Shown: one piece after another, positions 34,195-43,276 of the stretch | Numbering within the stretch: the first letter of the stretch is position 1 | Layout of the letters: every line of letters starts with the position of its first letter | Assembly (NCBI GenBank): GCA_021156365.1 | Contig: JAJNDK010000010.1 | Location: 124,001-188,000 of the forward strand | Length of the DNA: 64,000 bases | Direction: 5' to 3' | From: Bacteroidota bacterium | Lineage (GTDB): Bacteria; Bacteroidota; Bacteroidia; B-17B0; Aurantibacillaceae | The notes under the pieces: generated by a model | Database searches by the model: none | The model's input: only the letters and a program-made list of their open reading frames with translations | Told to the model about the DNA's origin: nothing | Position numbers and translations under genes: made by a program

Positions 34195-34930
34195 CTGTTT
34201 GTGCGGACAACGTATGTCCGTTCTTTGTTTCGTTCTTACAATACTCAATGATCACATCCCTGATCAGCTTTTTCAAAAATACCGTCTTTACCGGGTTCTT
34301 AAAAAAATCCATTTTATCTCCCCCGTTTATAAGATAATCGGAGCTGATGAAATAATAATGTTTATTCTTATCAAAAGGAACACCATTGATGAAAACATTT
34401 TTTGCTTTCATGTTCTCGATCTCCATCCGGATGCCTGCTACCGGCATACCGCCTTTTACAGCGAGGTAATCCATCATTTCCTGTGTTTTATCACCGGTGA
34501 GCTCCACAAAAGCAAGCTCATTATCAAAAGGCATCAGCTCAAATATTTTTCCTGCCGTGATCTCACCTTTTGGCAAAGAGGTGCGCAGTCCACCATTGTT
34601 CAGTAATACACCATTCAGCAACACCGAATCTTTTCCAATGTATTTTTTGCATGAAATCAGTAAAAGGTCGCACACAAAATCACCAAGAACACCCTCAGGC
34701 TGATCTTTGGTTAAAGCAATGTCTGTTTTACCGATCACTTCATTCATCGTCGCATCCATCTTCTTTTTATAAGGAAGGATGGTATAAAAAGCGGATGAAT
34801 CGACCGTGTTGCTATTAATAAGGTAATGCTGGTTTTCCTTTTTACTGATCTTTGCAGAAGAAGTGCAGGAACCGAAAAGTAAAGAGCAGGCAAGGGCAGG
34901 GAAGAAGATATATTTTGAAAAAAAACTCAT
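34169..34930 (-). CDS. Lipoprotein with 5'-nucleotidase C-terminal domain
   Basis: A 253-residue lipoprotein: hydrophobic signal with the lipobox LLFGSC (Cys about 22), then the 5'-nucleotidase C-terminal domain (about 75-235). Visible motifs are LNNGGLRTSLPKGEITAGKIFEL and MPFDNELAFVELTG, which in UshA-type enzymes form the substrate-binding half. It has no catalytic metal site of its own. The gene precedes, and overlaps by 26 bp, the metallophosphatase gene, so the two halves of one enzyme are made as separate envelope proteins. Confidence 0.88.
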   Translation of the reverse strand: MSFFSKYIFFPALACSLLFGSCTSSAKISKKENQHYLINSNTVDSSAFYTILPYKKKMDATMNEVIGKTDIALTKDQPEGVLGDFVCDLLLISCKKYIGKDSVLLNGVLLNNGGLRTSLPKGEITAGKIFELMPFDNELAFVELTGDKTQEMMDYLAVKGGMPVAGIRMEIENMKAKNVFINGVPFDKNKHYYFISSDYLINGGDKMDFFKNPVKTVFLKKLIRDVIIEYCKNETKNGHTLSAQTDGRISVAK

Positions 34931-35454
34931 GGATCGGGGGGCGGAATTTCGATGCTCAAATATAGAACCCTTCCGGGGAAAATCAATTTAAAAAAGGTAA
35001 AATACTTGTTAAATTATTTATCGTATGATTCCGCTGAAAACCACGATTTCAGCAGGCTGCCGAAGTCGCCTATCCCTGAAGCCGGCCTGCCCCCAAATGA
35101 ACCCGGTATCCCATTGAGGTCAAAGGAATTGTCAATCGGCTCGTTTGTTTTGCTTACCGGTTTCTCCGGGATCAGCTAACCTGCAATGCCTGTTGCCTGT
35201 GATGGATTGGATCCTGTTTTTCCGACCAGCCGGAAATGACATTCGTATTGATCGGCTTATTTACCGATGTATTATGAGGAGTTTTCCCGAACAAATTTTA
35301 ATAGGGTATCGAACATAGTATAGGGTAGAAGGGATTTACTGCTGAAACAGCCCAAAAACAGGGTTTTCTGTATCGAAAACGAATAATTATTCCGATTTTT
35401 TTTGTTTCTTAAACGCATTTAGTCTATGTTTACCCCATTCAAAAAAACAACAAC
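34931..35454. other. 524-bp intergenic region, no convincing gene
   Basis: Divergent between the 5'-nucleotidase lipoprotein and the M43 protease genes. I see no RNA gene or clear repeat. On the minus strand at about 35022-35177 a frame without start codon reads KPVSKTNEPIDNSFDLNGIP and SFGGRPASGIGDFGSLLKSW up to a TAA; it could be the tail of a decayed gene, but this is weak. A good promoter match for the protease is at its right end. Confidence 0.4.
35401..35432 (+). promoter_or_regulatory. Bacteroidota-type promoter for the M43 protease
   Basis: TTTG (35401-35404), a 20-bp spacer and TATGTTTA (35425-35432) match the TTTG-N19-21-TAnnTTTG consensus with one mismatch in the -7 box. It lies 23 bp upstream of the protease ATG. 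Confidence 0.5.
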
Positions 35455-37668
35455 ATGACAAGAAATATACTATTACTAAATGCGGTAGCACTTATGTTTT
35501 CCGGAAGCATGATCGCACAAACGCAAAAAGGAAAGATACACTCGCATACAGGTGATAATCAGACCTTGCGTACTTGTGGAACCAGCGAGCATCATGAGTT
35601 CCTTAAAAAGACCCGTCCGGGTTATGAAAAGGATTTCGAAGAGTACAACAAAATGCTGGATCAATATATTGAAAACTATAATGCATCAGCCACCCGTACC
35701 ACTCCTAATATAACCATACCGGTAGTAGTACATATATTATATCAGAATGCTACAGAAAATATTACCGATGCCCGCGCAATTTCGCAGGTAGCGGTTCTGA
35801 ACGAAGATTTCCAGAAGCTGAACGCGGATACAACGATCATCCCTTCGTTGTTCAAACCGGTTGCGGGCGGAACTAACATTACTTTCTGCCTGGCACAGCG
35901 CGATCCGAACGGAAACCCGACAACAGGTATAGTTCATAAAGCGACCACTGTTACCAGCTTCAACACGAATGACAATGTGAAAAAATCGGCACAGGGTGGA
36001 GATGATCCCTGGGATGTTACCAAATATGTAAATATCTGGGTGTGTGATCTTGGAACGTCTTTATTAGGATATGGAGAATTCCCAACAGGTTCTTTAAGCA
36101 ATACATACGGATTGGTATTGAACTATCGCTACACCGGCAGAAACGGTGGAGCACAGGCTCCGTTCAATCTCGGAAGAACAGGAACGCATGAGTTCGGACA
36201 TTGCTTTAATTTATTCCACATCTGGGGTGACGATGGCACTGCCTGCACAGGAAGCGACCAGTGTAACGATACGCCTAACCAGAAAGGAGAGAATTATGGA
36301 ACACCAGCTTTTCCTCAGGGCACCGGGCCTACAGGCGGATGTTGTTCGGCGGCAAGCACCAGCTCTATGTTCATGAATTATATGGATTATACGGATGATG
36401 CAGGAATGGCGATGTTTTCCCTCAATCAGTGTACAAGGATCATGGCAGTGGTAAATACAGCTCCATGGAACGTATTACAAACTTCCAACGGATGTACACC
36501 CGTGAACCTCGTAGCGAATGATGCTTCTGTATTCAATGTGGTGTCTCCTACAGGGACTGCCTGTGCTACTTCTGTTACTCCGGTTATTACACTGAAAAAT
36601 GCAGGATCTTCTGCAATGACCAGCTGCACTATTAATTACAGGATAGATGCCGGAACTGTAAACACATATGCATGGTCAGGTAACCTTGCTTCTACGGCAA
36701 CTGTTTCTGTTACACTTCCTGCTATCCCGGCAACAGCGGGTACACATACACTTACTGCTTATACAAGCAATCCGAATGGCACAACAGACGGAAACGCAAC
36801 GAACGATCAGTCTACCTCTACATTTACAGTAGTGGCAGGAGGAACACCTTTACCGTATGTGGAAGGGTTCGAATCAACTACTTTCCCTACAACTGGAATG
36901 ACCATTTACAATCCGGATGCGGGTATTACCTGGGCGCGTACCACCACAGCAGATTTCACGGGAACTGCTTCGGCATTTGTAGACAACTATAATTATGATA
37001 CAGGTGCAGGGCAAAGAGATGAGATGACTTTACCGAATCTGGATCTTTCTGCAGCAGGATCAACACAGATGACCTTTGAGGTAGCCTATACCTATTGGAC
37101 TACGACAGGAACGACACAATATTCGGATACGCTGGAAGTATTGGCATCTGCTGATTGTGGAGCTACCTGGACCTCTATGTATAAAAAAGCGAGAACCGTT
37201 CTGGCCACAGCGCCTCCGGTATCAAGCCAGACCAATCCTTTCATTCCTAGTGGCCCTTCGCAATGGAGATTGGAAACTATCAATCTTTCGCCATATGACG
37301 GGAACAACAACGTGATGGTGAAATTCAGGAATATTTCGGATTACGAAGACAACCTGTACCTGGATGATATCAACATTGCTAAAGTTATTGGGATAAAAGA
37401 GAACAATACCAATGGTCCGCTGGTGAATGTATATCCGAATCCGACTAACGGAACGCTACATGTGAATATCAGCAATGTGAACGGGATCAACAGTTCGGAG
37501 ATCAATCTCTACAATGTGATCGGCGAGAAAGTAATGCCAACGCTTACAGTAAAAGGTTCGAATGTTTCACAGGTGCTGGATCTTTCTTCTCTGTCGAATG
37601 GAGTATACCAGTTGGAAACAAGATCTGCGGGTCATTCCTCTTTCAAAAAAGTGATCGTGAATAAATAA
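35455..37668 (+). CDS. Secreted M43-family (cytophagalysin-like) metalloprotease with T9SS type A sorting domain
   Basis: A 737-residue secreted zinc protease. The signal peptide ends FSGSMIAQ. The M43/pappalysin domain (about 60-330) carries the zinc motif GTHEFGHCFNLFHIWGDD at about 244-261. A CARDB-like repeat (about 355-460) and a jelly-roll or MAM-like region (about 470-645, VEGFESTTFP) follow. The last 75 or so residues are a T9SS type A sorting domain (VNVYPNPTNGTLHVNIS ... SSLSNGVYQLET). It probably degrades extracellular protein. It is a single transcription unit with a good promoter match and a strong terminator. Confidence 0.93.
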   Translation: MTRNILLLNAVALMFSGSMIAQTQKGKIHSHTGDNQTLRTCGTSEHHEFLKKTRPGYEKDFEEYNKMLDQYIENYNASATRTTPNITIPVVVHILYQNATENITDARAISQVAVLNEDFQKLNADTTIIPSLFKPVAGGTNITFCLAQRDPNGNPTTGIVHKATTVTSFNTNDNVKKSAQGGDDPWDVTKYVNIWVCDLGTSLLGYGEFPTGSLSNTYGLVLNYRYTGRNGGAQAPFNLGRTGTHEFGHCFNLFHIWGDDGTACTGSDQCNDTPNQKGENYGTPAFPQGTGPTGGCCSAASTSSMFMNYMDYTDDAGMAMFSLNQCTRIMAVVNTAPWNVLQTSNGCTPVNLVANDASVFNVVSPTGTACATSVTPVITLKNAGSSAMTSCTINYRIDAGTVNTYAWSGNLASTATVSVTLPAIPATAGTHTLTAYTSNPNGTTDGNATNDQSTSTFTVVAGGTPLPYVEGFESTTFPTTGMTIYNPDAGITWARTTTADFTGTASAFVDNYNYDTGAGQRDEMTLPNLDLSAAGSTQMTFEVAYTYWTTTGTTQYSDTLEVLASADCGATWTSMYKKARTVLATAPPVSSQTNPFIPSGPSQWRLETINLSPYDGNNNVMVKFRNISDYEDNLYLDDINIAKVIGIKENNTNGPLVNVYPNPTNGTLHVNISNVNGINSSEINLYNVIGEKVMPTLTVKGSNVSQVLDLSSLSNGVYQLETRSAGHSSFKKVIVNK

Positions 37669-37693
37669 AACTCATCTTATTATATAATATATA

Positions 37694-37727
37694 ACCGCCC
37701 TGGCAGTATTGTCAGGGCGGTTTTTTT
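37694..37727 (+). terminator. Terminator of the M43 protease gene
   Basis: ACCGCCCTGGC and GTCAGGGCGGT form a near-perfect stem around AGTATT, followed by a run of T. Confidence 0.85.
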
Positions 37728-37883
37728 ATTTCATTTGTAGACAATTGGGGAAAAAGGGGGACATTAAGGGCGCAGTTTTGCAGAAGACCACCCCGTTTGG
37801 TCACTAAAATCAAGGAATGGCACGCGGGCATATTATTGGTATAGTTTGTTGTAAATAAATAAAAACTAAAAAAAATCAATATT

Positions 37884-38123
37884 ATGAAAAAGGTAATTAT
37901 AGCCGTAATGGCAATCGGGGCGTTATCATTCGCATCATGTAAAAAAGAATACGTGTGTAAATGCCAGAAAACATACACCGGTGGCAGTGGATCTGTAACG
38001 GTTGATGATGGAAATTATACATTCAAAGATACACAGGCTCGTGCAGAAACAAAATGTAACGACCAGGAAGGTACCGGCTCGGACGTTGCTGGTAACTACT
38101 CAAGAGAATGTGCAATTCAATAA
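37884..38123 (+). CDS. Small lipoprotein of unknown function
   Basis: A 79-residue lipoprotein: the signal MKKVIIAVMAIGALSFASC ends in a lipobox with Cys19, then a mature part with CKCQKTYTGGSG and two further cysteines (KCNDQEG, RECAIQ). It looks like the many small Cys-containing lipoproteins of Bacteroidota that have no known function. It stands alone and ends just before a bidirectional terminator shared with the GldM gene. Confidence 0.75.
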   Translation: MKKVIIAVMAIGALSFASCKKEYVCKCQKTYTGGSGSVTVDDGNYTFKDTQARAETKCNDQEGTGSDVAGNYSRECAIQ

Positions 38124-38168
38124 TACTTTCGGATTCGCCTGATCAGAAATGATCAGAGTCTGAAAAAT

Positions 38169-38207
38169 AAAAAAGCAGCCCGCCTTTATGGTGAGCTGCT
38201 TTTTTTT
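38169..38207. terminator. Bidirectional terminator between the small lipoprotein and GldM genes
   Basis: AAAAAAGCAGC and GCTGCTTTTTTTTT form a stem, with an inner CCGCCTTTATGGTGA segment that pairs in part. A-rich and T-rich ends allow it to work for both convergent genes. Confidence 0.8.
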
Positions 38208-38208
38208 G

Positions 38209-39897
38209 TCAGGATTTTATTTTAATAGTCACATCTCCCAGATCTCTCAGCCCTCCGGGACCGGTTGCTTTTATCTTTTCGAAGAAGATGCGCGTGCCGG
38301 GAGGAGCTTTTTCGATCAGCTCTTTTGCTCTCGGCGGCAGTTTGGATCCGGTTACTACAAAATCTTCCAGTTCGTTTTTCTTATTCTTGAGCACAACTAC
38401 GTAAGAAGTTATAGTAAAGTTCACATTCTCGAAATCGAAATTAGGTAAGATAGCACTTACACCACCGATTCCCATTGCATCCAGTTTTTTGAATTCCATA
38501 CTGCCGTTTGCATCTTTTCCACCGATGCGGGCAATAGGATTCGGCACCATTTTTACTCTGAATCTCATTGGAGGTCCCTGCTGCCTCACTGTGCCATCAG
38601 GCATACGTGCAGATACGCTTATCATGCATTCTCCTTTTTGAGTAACCTTCACTATGTATTTTCCGTTTCCTTTTGGTATGAGTGTAGCGCCTCCTCCACT
38701 GCTCGTCACGATCAGGCTGCTTGGAGCAACACCTGCAGCAGATATCGACACCGGATTATCGAGTCCCACATATAACACGTTCATCTTGTCGGGCGATACT
38801 GCTGCAGAAGGCGCTGCTACCATATATTTATATTCATAAGGATAATATTCAAATACGTTGTGCGGATTCTTTAATTTGATGGCTCCTTTGATCACCTGCT
38901 CTCCCTGTGCAGAAGTAGTGATTTCGTATTTACCGATCCCACCCACCGTATTGATCGGATTTCCTTCTTTGATCGCTGTTTTTTTAGAAAAATCATATTC
39001 CCCACCTAACAATACCTGCAGATTTTCATTGGTGAAATCGGAAGAAGAAGCGGAAAGAAAAATATCAGCTTTGAATGGCATGCCCTGTTGTACATAGCCG
39101 GTTTCAGAAAAAACCTGTGCACCCAGCTTGTCTATTTTTGTATGCGATTTGGTGGATGCAGTAGATAACTCTCCGAGGAAGGAAGTTTCTATGCTTTTGA
39201 TATCATTCTGGATCTTGGTAAGATTCGTAATGACAGCAGCAAGTGGAAGGTGATTGAAATTTTGTGTTTCCCAGCTTTCCAGAACTCCTTCTACAGGCAC
39301 GGTTGGTTCGATAGGATAGAGTGATTTTATTTTTCCAGCCAGGCGGTTGTAATCGGGCTCCAGTAATTTGGCGCTCTCGTCTTTTTGTAATGCATCCAGC
39401 TTTGTGAGCATCTGGTTGTGGATATTGATTATCTTATCTTTCAGCTCTCTTGCCGTAAGCGCTCCGGATTTCGGGCTGCTTTCATCATCACCGATCAGCA
39501 GATAAGTAGGCGTATCATAATCGTCCTGCTTTTCGGTAAAACGCAGGTGCATGGTGTCGGCTGCAGCCGGATCATCAAGATTTTCCGTATTGGCGATCAC
39601 ATGTGCTTTTAATTTGTTCACATATTCATAGCCCTCCTGTGTCAGTTTAAAAATATCCTCTGTTATGGCAAGGTGAATACGTGCAATGGAATCACCCTTT
39701 GCATATTCCCTGAAATCCTGCAGGCTCTTTACCTGGTTATCGATGAGGGATGCATTGGTGCGTTCCATGCTTTCATTCACCGTAATGAACCCTTTCAGGA
39801 TATCTTTGGATACGTTGAGCGCCAGTAGCGCTGTAAGAACGAGGTACATCATACCTATCATCTTCTGTCTGGGTGTTTCTTTGCCGCCGCCTGCCAT
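38209..39897 (-). CDS. gldM: Type IX secretion system motor protein GldM/PorM
   Basis: A 562-residue inner-membrane-anchored periplasmic protein. The N-terminus MAGGGKETPRQKMIGMMYL with the helix VLTALLALNVSKDILKGF is the family hallmark, followed by a long helical D1 region and three beta domains (D2-D4), the last ending GGLRDLGDVTIKIK. GldM forms the T9SS motor with GldL, driving export of proteins carrying the sorting domains seen elsewhere in this window. It is longer than the F. johnsoniae protein (about 513). No gldK, gldL or gldN is adjacent: the upstream gene is a peroxidase and the downstream gene a small lipoprotein, so this is a solitary or second copy. Confidence 0.92.
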   Translation of the reverse strand: MAGGGKETPRQKMIGMMYLVLTALLALNVSKDILKGFITVNESMERTNASLIDNQVKSLQDFREYAKGDSIARIHLAITEDIFKLTQEGYEYVNKLKAHVIANTENLDDPAAADTMHLRFTEKQDDYDTPTYLLIGDDESSPKSGALTARELKDKIINIHNQMLTKLDALQKDESAKLLEPDYNRLAGKIKSLYPIEPTVPVEGVLESWETQNFNHLPLAAVITNLTKIQNDIKSIETSFLGELSTASTKSHTKIDKLGAQVFSETGYVQQGMPFKADIFLSASSSDFTNENLQVLLGGEYDFSKKTAIKEGNPINTVGGIGKYEITTSAQGEQVIKGAIKLKNPHNVFEYYPYEYKYMVAAPSAAVSPDKMNVLYVGLDNPVSISAAGVAPSSLIVTSSGGGATLIPKGNGKYIVKVTQKGECMISVSARMPDGTVRQQGPPMRFRVKMVPNPIARIGGKDANGSMEFKKLDAMGIGGVSAILPNFDFENVNFTITSYVVVLKNKKNELEDFVVTGSKLPPRAKELIEKAPPGTRIFFEKIKATGPGGLRDLGDVTIKIKS

Positions 39898-40057
39898 AGT
39901 GATTGTTTTTAGTGGGTGAGTATTTGTGATTTTAATTCTATAATGAGGGCAGATGAAAAAAGTTACAGCATTTCTGAAAAGACAGTTTTTTGTATTTATT
40001 TGCCGTGGCTTCCAAGAACTTTTTATGTACTATATTCGGGGTATCAAATTACTATTC

Positions 40058-40600
40058 ATGAAAAAAATAATTGCAGTATCCATCTTAATCATAATGGCCA
40101 TGTCATTCACCACCAGCAATAAATCGCTTCATTACTTTTCGGCTAAAACGCTGGATGGAAGCGACTTTTCTTTCGCTACGCTGAAAGGAAAAAAGGTATT
40201 GATCGTTAATACCGCCTCGGAATGCGGATACACTCCCCAGTACAAAGACCTGCAGGCGCTCTGGGACAAATACAAAGACAAAAATTTTGTAGTGATCGGT
40301 TTTCCGTGCAATGAGTTCGGAGGACAGGAACCGGGAACGGCTTCTGATATCAAAACATTCTGTACAAAGAATTACGGAGTGACTTTCCAGATGATGGAAA
40401 AAGTATCCGTAAAAGGTGATAATCAATGCGAGATCTACAAATGGCTGTGCAACAAGTCGCAGAATGGCGTGGAGGATGCGACCGTAAAATGGAACTTCAA
40501 TAAATTCCTGATCGATGAGAACGGTAAATATGTAAAACACCTCGGCTCTTCTGTAAATCCGATGGATAAAGAGATCACCGACTGGATCGAGGCAAAGTAA
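40058..40600 (+). CDS. Glutathione peroxidase family protein
   Basis: A 180-residue exported peroxidase. I chose ATG 40058 because MKKIIAVSILIIMAMSFT is a signal sequence; an in-frame ATG at 39953 lies in non-signal sequence. The GPx tetrad is present: catalytic Cys (not selenocysteine) in VNTASECGYTPQY, Gln in FPCNEFGGQEPG, Trp-Asn in VKWNFNKFLID. In bacteria such enzymes usually use thioredoxin, reducing lipid or hydrogen peroxides. Placement in the periplasm is inferred from the signal. It is divergent from the GldM gene. Confidence 0.93.
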   Translation: MKKIIAVSILIIMAMSFTTSNKSLHYFSAKTLDGSDFSFATLKGKKVLIVNTASECGYTPQYKDLQALWDKYKDKNFVVIGFPCNEFGGQEPGTASDIKTFCTKNYGVTFQMMEKVSVKGDNQCEIYKWLCNKSQNGVEDATVKWNFNKFLIDENGKYVKHLGSSVNPMDKEITDWIEAK

Positions 40601-40630
40601 ATCAAATCACAAAAAAGCATAAATACAGAA

Positions 40631-40659
40631 GCCTTCCCTGATCAGGAGGGCTTTTTTTA
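40631..40659 (+). terminator. Terminator of the peroxidase gene
   Basis: GCCTTCCCTGATCAGGAGGGC forms an imperfect stem followed by TTTTTTT. Confidence 0.6.
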
Positions 40660-40716
40660 TGCGTTCGGATGAACCACATGGCACAGCTTTCGTAGAAGTA
40701 GATATAAAGCACTACT

Positions 40717-41313
40717 ATGAAAGCACTATTCTATATTTCACTCTTCTTTGCAGGCCTACTAAAAAGTTTTGGCCAGCACGATGTGGTATCTTCCAACACA
40801 TTTATTGAAACCTGCATTGGAGATACACAATGCACCATCATAAATAATTCGGGGTATCTTTTCTACGATGATACGAAAACGGCTCTTTACTTCAAGGTGA
40901 ATTTCCGGGACCGGGACGACTCAACGGTTGCCTGGCTGGAGGATCTCTCCGAAGGCTCACTTTATTTTAAAGTAATTGTTCCACCTGACTTTTTCAAAGG
41001 AGCGGCTAATTTCGGGCAGAAAACACATACACTCACCGGGCAGGTATTCCTCAATGGTTTCTGGCAGCCAAAAACAGTAGATGTGATCTTATCTTCTTCC
41101 GAAAACAATCCTTTTGTGGTCAATACCGGCAAGAGCCCGTATGATAATTACAAAATAAGCCTGAGCCTTGCTGTTCTGCCGGAAGATTTCCGGGTGCACG
41201 AGAAAGCGCATCATCTGGTGGAAACGATTTCCATCGGTCTTGCTTCGGGACGCATCAATGAATTGAAGCCGGGAATGGAGTCCTTGTTAGGGGAGGCCTA
41301 TAATCATTATTGA
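40717..41313 (+). CDS. Exported protein of unknown function
   Basis: A 198-residue protein with a signal peptide (MKALFYISLFFAGLLKSFGQ) and a beta-rich mature domain (NSGYLFYDDTKTALYFKVNF, THTLTGQVFLNGFWQPKTVD). It loosely recalls YceI-type lipocalin-like layouts, but the residues do not convince me of that family. It is a single gene between two terminators, probably a periplasmic protein. Confidence 0.6.
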   Translation: MKALFYISLFFAGLLKSFGQHDVVSSNTFIETCIGDTQCTIINNSGYLFYDDTKTALYFKVNFRDRDDSTVAWLEDLSEGSLYFKVIVPPDFFKGAANFGQKTHTLTGQVFLNGFWQPKTVDVILSSSENNPFVVNTGKSPYDNYKISLSLAVLPEDFRVHEKAHHLVETISIGLASGRINELKPGMESLLGEAYNHY

Positions 41314-41331
41314 TTTTGTTTAATAAAGTTC

Positions 41332-41359
41332 AAAAAGCCCGTATCGATGCGGGCTTTTT
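41332..41359. terminator. Hairpin terminator
   Basis: AAAAAGCCCG (41332-41341) and CGGGCTTTTT (41350-41359) form a perfect 10-bp stem with the loop TATCGATG; it follows the exported protein gene. Confidence 0.85.
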
Positions 41360-41397
41360 GTTTTGGGGAAAATCTTATCTTGGTATCAGATAAGTAC

Positions 41398-41787
41398 ATG
41401 TCTATAGATGCCCTTCATAAAATTCTCAACTACCTGATCGCTGCTGTCTGGATCGCGAACGGACTTTTCTGCAAAGTACTGAACCTCGTACCGCGTCATC
41501 AGCAGATCGTTGGCCGGATCTTAGGAGAGGAATATGCATTTGCTTTTACAAAACTTATCGGTGTCTCTGAAATCCTTATGGCTGTGTGGATCCTGAGCGG
41601 CTTCCGGAAACGTCTGAATGCCATTGCGCAGATGCTGATCATTGCCGCTATGAATACCATTGAATTTATTGTAGTTCCCGATATCCTGCTTTGGGGGCGG
41701 CTCAATTCACTTTTTGCTTTTCTTTTCATCCTCCTGATCGGATCCAATGAATTTGTACTAAATAAACCAAAACTGCAGAGAACATAA
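41398..41787 (+). CDS. DoxX-like family membrane protein
   Basis: A 129-residue membrane protein with four hydrophobic segments and the DoxX-like pattern NYLIAAVWIANGLFCKVLNL ... KLIGVSEILMAVWILSGF. I chose ATG 41398 because the in-frame sequence upstream is inside the terminator region. DoxX-like proteins are uncharacterised small membrane subunits, some linked with oxidoreductase activity. It is the first gene of a four-gene operon with a DUF2071 protein, a methyltransferase and a membrane protein; the next gene starts 2 bp after its stop. Confidence 0.82.
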   Translation: MSIDALHKILNYLIAAVWIANGLFCKVLNLVPRHQQIVGRILGEEYAFAFTKLIGVSEILMAVWILSGFRKRLNAIAQMLIIAAMNTIEFIVVPDILLWGRLNSLFAFLFILLIGSNEFVLNKPKLQRT

Positions 41788-41789
41788 GT

Positions 41790-42524
41790 ATGCTTGCATT
41801 CCTCAAAGACCATCCGTTTGCTGTAGATGCTTTTTTCGAAAGCTCCCTCGTGCTTACCTATGCCATTCCTAAAGAAGAGCTGCAGCTGCTGATACCGGAA
41901 TGCCTGCAGCTGGATACCTTCGATGATAAATGGGCTTTTGTGGCAGTAGCCATGGTGCAAACAAAACATTTGCGTCCAAGAGGCTTTCCGAAATTCATGG
42001 GCAAGGATTTTTTTCTCACCGGTTACCGTATTTTCGTACGTTATACGACGAGTGAGGGCAAACGCCTGCGGGGCTTGTATATCATCCGCTCGCAGACCGA
42101 CAAAAAGAAAATGGAATTTTTTGGCAACCTTTTTACTCATTATAATTATACGACGATTGATATTGAGCAAAGCACGAAAGGAAATATCCGGGAGATCAGC
42201 TCAAAAGCATCCGGGCTAAAAGTCCTTGTGGAAACAGGTGAAGCGGGATTACCCGAACATTCTCCTTTCAGCACCTGGAAGGAAGCACGTCGTTATGCGG
42301 GTCCTTTGCCTTTTACCTTTACCTATAATGAAGCGAAGAAAGAAGTACTCATTATCGAAGGTGTCCGTCAAAATTGGGAGCCGGCTCCTGTGAAGGTACT
42401 GGAGCACAAAGTTGCGTTCCTCGATGAATTAAAGCTGAAGGAAGTACATTTGGCGAATGCTTTTATAATTAACGACATTCCGTATTACTGGAAAAAAGGA
42501 AGAAAGGATCTATGGAAAGCCTGA
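41790..42524 (+). CDS. DUF2071 (YqjF-like) family protein
   Basis: A 244-residue soluble protein with the DUF2071 features: an N-terminal block FESSLVLTYAIPKEELQLLI followed by PECLQLDTFDD, the central FLTGYRIFVRYTTSEGKRLRG and a C-terminal beta-rich lobe. Function unknown. It starts 2 bp after the DoxX-like gene, and its last 13 bp overlap the methyltransferase start, a strong sign of coupled translation. Confidence 0.85.
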   Translation: MLAFLKDHPFAVDAFFESSLVLTYAIPKEELQLLIPECLQLDTFDDKWAFVAVAMVQTKHLRPRGFPKFMGKDFFLTGYRIFVRYTTSEGKRLRGLYIIRSQTDKKKMEFFGNLFTHYNYTTIDIEQSTKGNIREISSKASGLKVLVETGEAGLPEHSPFSTWKEARRYAGPLPFTFTYNEAKKEVLIIEGVRQNWEPAPVKVLEHKVAFLDELKLKEVHLANAFIINDIPYYWKKGRKDLWKA

Positions 42525-43276
42525 GAAAACCCGGGCAGGGTGTATACAATATCGTTCGGTTCAACTGGCACTTTTATGTGTATGTGCTCTTATTGCTTGC
42601 AGCTGTTGCATTCTTTCACCCTTATCTGCCGGATCGTTTCCATTCACTGACGCTGTTAGTATGCTGCCTTATTCTTTTTTCGACGCTTATTTCTTTGTTG
42701 GTTTCCTGGTATGTATATGATTGCTCTGAGCTGTATACTTTAAAATGGCTGGATCATTCCGGGCCCATGAAAAATGAGCAGTTAATCAATATACATGCAG
42801 GATTTGATGAGACCAGCGAACTGCTAAGGCTTAGGTATCCGGGTGCGCGTTTGCAGGTCTTTGATTTTTACGATCCTGCCAAACATACGGAAGTCTCTAT
42901 CAAAAGGGCGAGGAAGGCCTATCCTGCTTTTCCGGGAACACAAACAATCGGAACGTCTACCGTACCGGAGCGTGACAATTCTGCTGATATGATTTTTGTG
43001 ACACTTTCAGCCCATGAGATCAGGGATGATAAAGAACGTATTGTTTTTTTTAATGAACTGCGCAGAATATTAAAAGCGGAAGGCAGGATTGTCGTAACGG
43101 AACATTTACGTGATCTTCCTAATTTCCTCGCTTATAACATCGGCTTCTTTCACTTCCTTCCGAAAGCAGCGTGGAAAAGGACTTTTGAGCAATCGCAGTT
43201 TCGAATAAACAAAGAAGTAAAAATAACTCCATTCATAAACGTTTTTATACTCGAAAAGCATGATCCTGCATCTTAA
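42512..43276 (+). CDS. Membrane-anchored class I SAM-dependent methyltransferase
   Basis: A 254-residue protein with two N-terminal membrane helices (about 18-40 and 45-68) and a cytoplasmic Rossmann-type methyltransferase domain (about 85-250). Motif I is degenerate (NIHAGFDETSELL instead of a GxGxG loop). VFDFYDPAKHTE, ADMIFVTLSAHEI and ILKAEGRIVVTEHLRD correspond to motifs II, IV and V. The substrate is unknown, but the membrane anchor suggests a lipid or quinone-type substrate. It overlaps both the DUF2071 gene (13 bp) and the following membrane-protein gene (17 bp). Confidence 0.78.
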   Translation: MESLRKPGQGVYNIVRFNWHFYVYVLLLLAAVAFFHPYLPDRFHSLTLLVCCLILFSTLISLLVSWYVYDCSELYTLKWLDHSGPMKNEQLINIHAGFDETSELLRLRYPGARLQVFDFYDPAKHTEVSIKRARKAYPAFPGTQTIGTSTVPERDNSADMIFVTLSAHEIRDDKERIVFFNELRRILKAEGRIVVTEHLRDLPNFLAYNIGFFHFLPKAAWKRTFEQSQFRINKEVKITPFINVFILEKHDPAS

